Assembly (NCBI GenBank): GCA_947476515.1
Contig: CANJQZ010000023.1
Coordinates: forward strand, 1-14,815
Reading direction: 5' to 3'
From: Flavobacteriales bacterium
Lineage (GTDB): Bacteria > Bacteroidota > Bacteroidia > Flavobacteriales_D > Crocinitomicaceae
DNA length: 14,815 nucleotides
In this document: piece by piece, positions 8,354 through 14,815 of the stretch
How positions within the stretch are numbered: the first letter of the stretch is position 1
How the letters are laid out: each line of letters begins with the position of its first letter
Made by a program: the position numbers and the translations under genes
Notes under the pieces: model-generated
Database searches by the model: none
Seen by the model: only the letters and a program-made list of their open reading frames with translations
Told to the model about the DNA's origin: nothing

Positions 8354-8929
8354 TCACAATACTTTTAATGCTTCCTTAATTAATTTTTCAAGAGGATCTG
8401 AACCACTATCCACCCTATCCAATGCTTTTTCCGCAGCTTTTTTATCAAAGCCCAGCGAAACCAGGGCTGTTAACGCATCAAAACGGTTTGTATTGTTTGC
8501 GCTGAACATGTTTTCTGATCTTTCAGCAATTTTCAACACTTTTCCTTTCAAATCAATGATTACGCGTTGAGCAGTTTTCGCTCCAATTCCTTTAATACTT
8601 TGAATTGTTTGAACATCCTCCGATTGAATTGCGTGTGCAATTTCTTCAGGAACTAAAGAAGATAACATGATCATTGCAATATTAGGTCCAATCCCCGAAA
8701 CACTTATCAAATAAGTAAACATTTCTCTCTCCTCTTTAGTTGCAAATCCATATAAAATATGGGCATCTTCTCTTACTATTAATTTAGTAAAAATTTTAAC
8801 TGCCTCATCATTTCCAAGCGATGTATATGTTGTAAGGGAAATTTTAACTTCATAACCTACACCATTACAATCTACAACCAATTCTGTAGGATTTTTTTCA
8901 ATAAGCTTACCATTCAATTGTGTTATCAT
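8354..8929 (-). CDS. ruvA: Holliday junction branch migration complex subunit RuvA
   Basis: RuvA (191 residues, usual 190-205) binds four-way DNA junctions as a tetramer and loads the RuvB motor for branch migration, working with RuvC in recombinational repair. The three-domain plan is visible: an OB-fold beginning MITQLNGKLIEK and ending near residue 62 (REDAHILYGF); two helix-hairpin-helix motifs, SVSGIGPNIA (76-85) and IKGIGAKTAQR (112-122), that grip the DNA backbone; and a C-terminal three-helix domain (about 148-191: DALTALVSLGF, then EKLIKEALKVL) that contacts RuvB. The linker (about 132-147) is poorly conserved, as usual. ATG at 8929-8927 lies 2 bases after the maeB stop, and its TGA stop is followed one base later by the sprA start, so the gene sits tightly inside the operon. 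Neither ruvB nor ruvC is in the window. Confidence 0.97.
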   Translation of the reverse strand: MITQLNGKLIEKNPTELVVDCNGVGYEVKISLTTYTSLGNDEAVKIFTKLIVREDAHILYGFATKEEREMFTYLISVSGIGPNIAMIMLSSLVPEEIAHAIQSEDVQTIQSIKGIGAKTAQRVIIDLKGKVLKIAERSENMFSANNTNRFDALTALVSLGFDKKAAEKALDRVDSGSDPLEKLIKEALKVL

Positions 8930-8931
8930 AC

Positions 8932-11196
8932 TTACTTATTTTGAGCGTCGATTACTGCGATTTTAACCATGTTTACTATTTCTCGAACTGAGGAACCTAG
9001 TTGAACGACATGAATTGCTTTTTTCAAACCAATAAGTATTGGTCCAATCGCATCACCATCAGTCATTTGCTGTAGTAATTTATAGGCAATATTTCCAGAA
9101 GACAGATTTGGAAATATAAGGGTATTTACATCTTTATTTGCCAAGGTCGAAAAGGGGAATTTCTCATTCATTAAATCTGAATTTAAGGCAAAATTTGCTT
9201 GAACCTCACCATCTACAATTAAGCTAGGATTCGTTTCATGTAATATAGTAGCTGCTTTACCCATTTTTTCTGAATCATCTCCAGGTGAAGAACCAAAGTT
9301 AGAATAACTCAATAAAGCGATTCTTGGTGTTATTTTCAACTTACGAATTGTTTTGGCAACATTTTGAGTTATTTCTGCAATTTGGGCTGCATTAGGATTT
9401 AGATTTACGGTAGTATCCGCCAAGAACATCGGTCCTCTTTTAGTATTCAAAATATACATTCCTGCTACTAAATTCACATCCTTCTCTACGCCAATTATCT
9501 GCAATAATGGTTTCAAAGCAGAGCGATAACTCCTTGTTAATCCCGTAATCATTGCATCTGCTAAACCTTGATCTACGAGCATAGCGCCAAAGTGATTGCG
9601 AGCGCGCATTAATTCAATTGCTTCATATTCAGTGATTCCTTTTCGCTTGCGGCGATCAAAAAACTCTTTACCGAAATGTGTGCGCCTTAATTCTTCTGCA
9701 TCCTCTTTAGGATCGATAATAGTTACTTCAGGTAATTCGATTGCATATTCCTCAATTAATGAAAGAATAACCGATCTTTTACCCAATAAAATTGGGAAAG
9801 CGACTCCTTCTTCATAAGCAATTTGTGCCGCTTTTAACATTTTTACATTATCAGCTTCAGCAAATACTACAGTTTTTGGGTTTCCTTGAGCTTTTGTAGT
9901 GATATTTCTAACAAGTTTATTATCTAAACCTAATCTGCTTTTAAGCTCGTCTTCGTATGCTTCCCAATTTAATATTGGATTTTTTGCCACTCCAGAATCC
10001 ATAGCAGCTTTTGCTACTGCAGGAGCTACATAATATATAAGTCTTGGATCAAGAGGCTTAGGTATAATTTGTTCGCGACCAAAAGAAATGTTTTTTTCAC
10101 CATAAGCTTCAATAACCTCTTCTGGAATAGTTTCCTTAGCCAAGGACGCAATTGCTTTAACAGCAGCTAACTTCATTTCCTCATTAATAGTTGTTGCTCT
10201 AACATCTAGAGCACCTCTAAAAATATATGGGAATCCAAGTACATTATTAACTTGATTAGGATGGTCTGATCGACCGGTTGCCATAATAATATCCTTTCTC
10301 ACGGACATGGCATCCTTATAATTTATTTCTGGTTCAGGATTGGCTAAAGCGAATACTATTGGATCTTTTGCCATATCCTTAATCATATCTTTTGAGACTA
10401 ATCCAGCTTTAGATAAACCTAAAAAAACATCCATATTTTTGAATGCTTTATCAAAGGGTAAAGATTTCTTATGTACTGCAAACATTTTCTTTAACTCATC
10501 CAAATCTGTTCTTTCTTGACAAATCAGTCCTTTAGAATCATACATATAAATATTTTCCAATTGAGCTCCTAAAGAATAATAGAGTTGAGCACAAGACATT
10601 GCAGCTGCACCAGCACCTGAAACTAATATTTTTACTTTTTGAATTTTCTTTCCAGCCAATTCAAGAGCATTTAATAAGGCTGCAGATGAAATAATTGCCG
10701 TTCCATGCTGATCATCATGCATTACTGGAATATCCAATTCTGCTTTTAATCTGCGTTCAATCTCAAAAGCTTCAGGAGCCTTAATATCTTCTAAATTTAT
10801 TCCGCCAAAAGTTGGAGCAATTGCTTTAACAGTTTGAATAAAAAGCTCAGGATCTGAAGCGTCAACTTCAATGTCAAATACATCGATATCAGCAAAGATT
10901 TTAAACAGTAGACCTTTACCTTCCATAACAGGTTTTGAAGCTAAAGGGCCAATGTCGCCTAATCCAAGTACAGCAGTTCCATTACTTATAACTGCAACCA
11001 AATTTGATTTGCTTGTATATTTATAAACATCATCAGGATTTTCCGCGATCTTCAAGCACGGTTCGGCCACCCCAGGTGAATAGGCCAAAGACAAATCTCT
11101 TTGAGATGCATATGGTTTAGTTGGAACAACTTCAATCTTACCAGGGCGACCTGAAGAATGATAATCCAAGGCGTCTTGTTTTCTTATTTTTGACAT
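8932..11196 (-). CDS. maeB: NADP-dependent malic enzyme with C-terminal phosphotransacetylase-like domain
   Basis: This cytoplasmic enzyme (754 residues; E. coli MaeB is 759) oxidatively decarboxylates malate to pyruvate, supplying pyruvate and usually NADPH. The malic N-domain contains LAYSPGVAEPC (38-47) with the catalytic Tyr39, NGTAVLGLGDIGPLASKPVMEGK (72-94 region) with Lys94, and metal ligands in LEDIKAPEAFEIE (135-147) and HDDQHGTA (160-167). The nucleotide-binding fold shows GAGAAA (194-199) and, later, FALANPEPEI. From about residue 420 a phosphate acetyl/butyryl-transferase-like domain follows; in MaeB proteins this acts in oligomerisation and acetyl-CoA feedback rather than catalysis. 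NADP rather than NAD use is assumed from the family, not read from the sequence. The ATG start at 11196-11194 follows a 44-base gap after sucB with no terminator-like hairpin or clear promoter in it; the gene lies 2 bases upstream of ruvA. Confidence 0.95.
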   Translation of the reverse strand: MSKIRKQDALDYHSSGRPGKIEVVPTKPYASQRDLSLAYSPGVAEPCLKIAENPDDVYKYTSKSNLVAVISNGTAVLGLGDIGPLASKPVMEGKGLLFKIFADIDVFDIEVDASDPELFIQTVKAIAPTFGGINLEDIKAPEAFEIERRLKAELDIPVMHDDQHGTAIISSAALLNALELAGKKIQKVKILVSGAGAAAMSCAQLYYSLGAQLENIYMYDSKGLICQERTDLDELKKMFAVHKKSLPFDKAFKNMDVFLGLSKAGLVSKDMIKDMAKDPIVFALANPEPEINYKDAMSVRKDIIMATGRSDHPNQVNNVLGFPYIFRGALDVRATTINEEMKLAAVKAIASLAKETIPEEVIEAYGEKNISFGREQIIPKPLDPRLIYYVAPAVAKAAMDSGVAKNPILNWEAYEDELKSRLGLDNKLVRNITTKAQGNPKTVVFAEADNVKMLKAAQIAYEEGVAFPILLGKRSVILSLIEEYAIELPEVTIIDPKEDAEELRRTHFGKEFFDRRKRKGITEYEAIELMRARNHFGAMLVDQGLADAMITGLTRSYRSALKPLLQIIGVEKDVNLVAGMYILNTKRGPMFLADTTVNLNPNAAQIAEITQNVAKTIRKLKITPRIALLSYSNFGSSPGDDSEKMGKAATILHETNPSLIVDGEVQANFALNSDLMNEKFPFSTLANKDVNTLIFPNLSSGNIAYKLLQQMTDGDAIGPILIGLKKAIHVVQLGSSVREIVNMVKIAVIDAQNK

Positions 11197-11240
11197 TAAA
11201 AAATTTCGTTAAGCACTATTAATTTGAATGATTTATATGC

Positions 11241-12491
11241 TTACAATCCTAAAAGTACTTGATAAGGATCTTTCGATCCAAACAACATTCTTTCTGGATT
11301 TTCCAGCATTTCTTTGACTTTCACCAAGAATCCAACAGATTCTTTTCCATCGATAATACGATGATCGTAAGACAAAGCCAAATACATAATTGGTCTTATT
11401 TCAACCTTTCCATTTACCGCAATTGGTCTTTCAACCACATTGTGCATACCTAGAATTGCTGATTGAGGAGGGTTAATGATTGGTGTAGAAAGCATGGATC
11501 CAAAAACTCCTCCATTAGTGATGGTAAAAGTTCCACCTGACATTTCATCTGGAGTCATTTTTCCATCTCTAGCTTTGATTGCGAGTCTCTTGATTTCTTT
11601 TTCTATTTCAGCCAAAGACATCTGCTCTGCATTACGAACTATAGGAACCATCAAGCCTTTAGGGGAAGAAACGGCAATCCCAATATCAGCATACTGATGC
11701 ATGATCATTTCATTACCATCTATCTGAGCATTTACTGCAGGATATAAGTTTAAAGCTTCTGTTACAGCCTTGGTGAAAAAGGACATAAATCCTAAATTAA
11801 CCTCATGATGTTTTGCAAAAGCCTCTTTATATTTTGCTCTTAAATCCATGATTGGCTTCATATCTACTTCATTAAAAGTAGTCAGCATGGCAGTTTCATT
11901 TTTTACATGAACTAAGCGCTCAGCAATTTTTCTGCGGAGCATTGACATTTTCTCTCTCGTTTGAGTTCTTGACCCGCCCCATCCTTGCATCGATTGACTG
12001 TCAAATCCAGCGGAAAGCGCCTGATTAACATCGCTTTTTGTGATGCGACCATCTTTTCCTGTTGGAACAACTTGCGCTGATGAAATATTATTTTCACTCA
12101 TTATTTTTGCCGCTGCGGGAGACGGAGATCCTGCTGCGTAACTTGTTTCTTTTACAATTGGATCTGGATTCGGCGCTTTTTCAACTGCAATTGAAGGTGC
12201 TGCTTTGGCCTCTTTTTCAATCGTTTTACTTGGGGCATTTGCAGGTGCAGGTGCAGAAGTGTCGATCAAGCAAACTACTTGTCCCACTTTAACCACTTCT
12301 CCTTCTGCAGCCTTCAAGGTAATTACTCCACTCTCTTCAGCAGGTAATTCCAATGTTGCTTTATCTGAATCTACTTCAGCAATTGCCTGGTCTTTGGTAA
12401 CATAATCACCATCTGCAACAAGCCATGTTGCAATTTCCACTTCTGATATTGATTCACCAGGACTAGGTACTTTCATTTCTAAATTCGCCAT
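11241..12491 (-). CDS. sucB: Dihydrolipoyllysine succinyltransferase, E2 of 2-oxoglutarate dehydrogenase
   Basis: This 416-residue core subunit passes the succinyl group from E1 to CoA using a swinging lipoyl arm. A single lipoyl domain occupies about 1-77, with the lipoylated Lys44 in VDSDKATLEL. An Ala/Pro/Lys linker (78-120) precedes the small E1/E3-binding domain (about 121-158, SPAAAKIM through GRITKSDV). After a second linker containing GWGGSRTQTREKMSMLRRKIAERL, the catalytic domain runs to the end, with the active-site motif SYDHRIIDG containing His377 and Asp381. Substrate identity follows from the sucA gene 15 bases upstream; the GTFTITNGGVFGS segment is also typical of the succinyl branch rather than the pyruvate branch. 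The ATG at 12491-12489 starts directly at the conserved lipoyl strand. One lipoyl domain and the length are normal for the family. Confidence 0.96.
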   Translation of the reverse strand: MANLEMKVPSPGESISEVEIATWLVADGDYVTKDQAIAEVDSDKATLELPAEESGVITLKAAEGEVVKVGQVVCLIDTSAPAPANAPSKTIEKEAKAAPSIAVEKAPNPDPIVKETSYAAGSPSPAAAKIMSENNISSAQVVPTGKDGRITKSDVNQALSAGFDSQSMQGWGGSRTQTREKMSMLRRKIAERLVHVKNETAMLTTFNEVDMKPIMDLRAKYKEAFAKHHEVNLGFMSFFTKAVTEALNLYPAVNAQIDGNEMIMHQYADIGIAVSSPKGLMVPIVRNAEQMSLAEIEKEIKRLAIKARDGKMTPDEMSGGTFTITNGGVFGSMLSTPIINPPQSAILGMHNVVERPIAVNGKVEIRPIMYLALSYDHRIIDGKESVGFLVKVKEMLENPERMLFGSKDPYQVLLGL

Positions 12492-12506
12492 AGTTTCTAA
12501 TTAATA

Positions 12507-14815
12507 TTATTTTGTTTTTGCAAATGCAAATAAAGCATCATATAAATATTTCAATCGTTTTTCGTGTAATTTTTTTGAACCTTCAGCACTGGCTGCACTG
12601 GCTGGACGGAAAATTCCTTTCAAATTTACTGACTTCAAGTTCAATGACATGTATGCCCAAGCACCCATGTTTTCAGGTTCTTCTTGAGCCCACAAAACTT
12701 GTTTCGCCTTATATTTAGCCAAGACAGAGTCAATTTGTTTTTGAGGCAAAGGATATAATTGTTCAATACGAACAAAGGCATAATTGTCTATTCCCAATTC
12801 CTTTGCTTTTGTTTTTGCTTCGTAATAGAATTTTCCAGAGCAAAGCACAACAGTATCAACAAGATTTACTTTAGCAGTTGCATCATCTATAACTTCTTGA
12901 AATGATCCCTTTGCCATTTCATCCAAAGAGGAAACTGCATCTGGAAAACGCAATAATAATTTTGGTGAAAATACCACTAAAGGTTTTCTGAATTCTCTTT
13001 TCAATTGTCTTCTCAACAAATGAAAGTGATTTGCTGGAGTAGAGGTGTTAACAATTTGCATATTTAAATCGGCACATTGTTGAAGAAAACGCTCCATTCT
13101 TCCACTCGAATGTTCGGCACCTTGACCCTCATAACCATGAGGTAATAATAATACAAGTCCACTTTGTGTTGCCCATTTATCTTCTCCAGCAGAAATAAAC
13201 TGATCTATCATTATTTGAGCGCCATTGAAGAAATCGCCAAATTGCGCTTCCCAAATAGTTAATCCGTTTGGAGTTGCTAATGAATATCCATATTCAAAAC
13301 CAAGCACACCATATTCCGAAAGTAGTGAGTTATAAATAGAGAAAGGCGCTTGGTCTTTTCCTAATAAATTCAAAGTGATTATTTCTTCCTCGGTATCTTC
13401 TGTAATTACAACAGCATGTCGGTGAGAAAAAGTTCCTCTTTCAACATCTTGTCCAGAGATTCTAACAGGATGACCTTCAGCGAGTACAGTAGCGTAAGCT
13501 AACATTTCTGCTGAACCCCAATCTAGTTTATTTTGAGTAATTGCATTTAATCGGTCTTCAAATATTTTTGCAATCTTCCTAAAGTATTTCTTTCCACCAG
13601 GAAGTGTTCCTAGCTTTCTCCCTAAATCCAATAGTGTTTTCATTGCAACCCCAGTAGCTGGAGAAGCATCAAAATCTGCTGTATTTCCGTGGCGGTAACC
13701 AGACCAAGTTTGGCTTAAAAAATCATACACTAAAGCTTTATCGTTTTTCTTAGATTCCTCAAATTCTTGCGTTAAGAAATCCATGTATTCAGATTCTACA
13801 AGCTTAGCATGTTCAGAAGTTATTTGTCCTTCTTTTTCAAGTTGTTCAAAATAAATATCTTTAGGATTCGGGTGCTTTGCAATTAAGTTGTAAAGAGATG
13901 GTTGCGTGAATTTAGGCTCATCACCTTCATTATGCCCATATTTTCTATAACATAGTAAATCAATAAAAATATCTCTCTTAAATATTTGGCGGTATTCCAC
14001 AGCAATCTCAATGGCTTGCACCACAGCTTCCACATCATCTCCATTTACATGAAATACGGGACAACGCGTTGTTTTTGCAACATCAGTACAATAGGTTGAG
14101 GATCTTCCATCTAAATAATTTGTGGTAAAACCAACTTGATTATTCACGACAATATGAATTGTTCCACCAACTTTATAACCATCTAAATGAGCCATTTGAA
14201 TAGTCTCGTAGACAATTCCTTGTCCAGCAACGGCGGCATCACCATGGATTAGTACGGGACAAACTTTTGATTCATCATGAAAAACATGATCAATTTTAGC
14301 CCTTGCAATTCCACCAACAACAGTGCTTACTGCTTCAAGGTGCGATGGATTGGGAGATAAGGTAACTCCGATTTCCTTTCCATTAGACAAAGTCATGTGA
14401 GAAGTGAAGCCTTGATGATACTTAACATCACCATCAAAAACAGAATCAAAATCAAATTCTTTACCCTCAAATTCAGAAAAAATATCTCGAGGTCGTTTTT
14501 GAAAAATATTGGTAAGTGTATTCAATCGACCTCTATGTGCCATTCCCATAACAAAATAGGAAATTCCTAAATCAGACCCACGATTTACTAGGGCGTGAAG
14601 TGCTGGAATAAGAGACTCTCCTCCTTCGATTGAAAATCTTTTTTGACCTACAAATTTCTTTCCCAAAAAAGATTCAAAACCTGTGGCTTGATTTAATTTA
14701 TGATAAATATCTAATTTTTCAGCTTTTGTAAAAACATGTTTATCAATTGCCTCCATTTTATTTTTAATCCATTCCAGTCTTTTCGGAGTTCGGATGTACA
14801 TATATTCAACACCAA
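12507..14815 (-). CDS. sucA: 2-oxoglutarate dehydrogenase E1 component (5' end beyond window)
   Basis: This thiamine-diphosphate enzyme decarboxylates 2-oxoglutarate and hands the succinyl group to SucB in the TCA cycle. The frame stays open to the last base: the codons before the ATG at 14801 read GVEY, giving the conserved family stretch GVEYMYI, so that ATG is internal and roughly the first 150 residues are missing. Counting from that Met, the substrate/cofactor motifs are MGMAHRGRLNTL (His89), DVKYHQGF (His129), NPSHLEAVS, then HGDAAVAGQG (186-195) and VVNNQVGFTT (218-227), which bind ThDP-Mg. The transketolase-like pyrimidine domain follows (DWGSAEMLAYATVL, GQDVERGTFSHRHAV) and the C-terminal domain contains EEPENMGAWAYM. 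These are all expected for SucA and differ from the pyruvate dehydrogenase E1 families. It ends with TAA at 12509-12507, 15 bases ahead of sucB, and is the first gene of the visible operon. Confidence 0.97.
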   Translation of the reverse strand, partial: GVEYMYIRTPKRLEWIKNKMEAIDKHVFTKAEKLDIYHKLNQATGFESFLGKKFVGQKRFSIEGGESLIPALHALVNRGSDLGISYFVMGMAHRGRLNTLTNIFQKRPRDIFSEFEGKEFDFDSVFDGDVKYHQGFTSHMTLSNGKEIGVTLSPNPSHLEAVSTVVGGIARAKIDHVFHDESKVCPVLIHGDAAVAGQGIVYETIQMAHLDGYKVGGTIHIVVNNQVGFTTNYLDGRSSTYCTDVAKTTRCPVFHVNGDDVEAVVQAIEIAVEYRQIFKRDIFIDLLCYRKYGHNEGDEPKFTQPSLYNLIAKHPNPKDIYFEQLEKEGQITSEHAKLVESEYMDFLTQEFEESKKNDKALVYDFLSQTWSGYRHGNTADFDASPATGVAMKTLLDLGRKLGTLPGGKKYFRKIAKIFEDRLNAITQNKLDWGSAEMLAYATVLAEGHPVRISGQDVERGTFSHRHAVVITEDTEEEIITLNLLGKDQAPFSIYNSLLSEYGVLGFEYGYSLATPNGLTIWEAQFGDFFNGAQIMIDQFISAGEDKWATQSGLVLLLPHGYEGQGAEHSSGRMERFLQQCADLNMQIVNTSTPANHFHLLRRQLKREFRKPLVVFSPKLLLRFPDAVSSLDEMAKGSFQEVIDDATAKVNLVDTVVLCSGKFYYEAKTKAKELGIDNYAFVRIEQLYPLPQKQIDSVLAKYKAKQVLWAQEEPENMGAWAYMSLNLKSVNLKGIFRPASAASAEGSKKLHEKRLKYLYDALFAFAKTK

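Noticed and set aside
11197..11240. Possible promoter or terminator between sucB and maeB
   Set aside because: The 44 bases are AT-rich but show neither a stable hairpin with a T tract nor a convincing Bacteroidota -33/-7 pair, so no site is annotated.
12062..12405. Two overlapping plus-strand open frames opposite sucB, one Leu-rich
   Set aside because: They are antisense to the Ala/Pro/Lys-rich linker and lipoyl domain of sucB; the hydrophobic look comes from the complement of the linker codons, and no family resemblance is seen.
14799..14801. ATG at 14801 as the start of sucA
   Set aside because: The preceding in-frame codons read GVEY, completing the conserved GVEYM motif, and about 150 N-terminal residues of the family are missing, so the gene continues off the window.

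Overview
The window looks like an ordinary chromosomal segment of an AT-rich member of the Bacteroidota. The strongest taxonomic marker is a giant SprA gene, the outer-membrane translocon of the type IX secretion system (T9SS), which is essentially restricted to that phylum. Other support comes from the style of the peptidyl-prolyl isomerase tail and the general lack of Shine-Dalgarno motifs before start codons. Genus cannot be decided from the sequence.

Layout: positions 1-474 (+ strand) hold the 3' end of a periplasmic PpiD/SurA-type peptidyl-prolyl isomerase. A 74-base gap with a symmetrical terminator hairpin (about 489-525) separates it from a convergent block of six minus-strand genes filling the rest of the window. 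In transcription order, right to left, these are sucA (2-oxoglutarate dehydrogenase E1, 5' end off the window), sucB (the succinyltransferase E2), maeB (malic enzyme with a phosphotransacetylase-like domain), ruvA (Holliday-junction binding), sprA (T9SS translocon) and a small GNAT acetyltransferase of the spermidine/thialysine acetyltransferase type. Gaps are 15, 44, 2 and 1 bases, then a 17-base overlap, so at least maeB-ruvA-sprA-GNAT is probably one transcript with translational coupling. There is no gene-free stretch above 300 bases. I see no RNA gene, mobile element or CRISPR array.

How the genes relate: SucA and SucB form two of the three parts of the 2-oxoglutarate dehydrogenase complex (E3 is not here). 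MaeB drains malate to pyruvate, so the upstream half is TCA-cycle metabolism. RuvA is a housekeeping recombination protein and SprA a secretion/gliding component. Their linkage appears to be conserved synteny rather than a single pathway.

I looked for an undescribed system and did not find one. The points worth a second look are modest: tandem TTG starts with tight coupling around sprA, a Gly/Pro-repeat plus basic helix inserted in SprA, a single pair of cysteines in the 2448-residue SprA, and the SSAT-like acetyltransferase attached to the sprA end of the operon.
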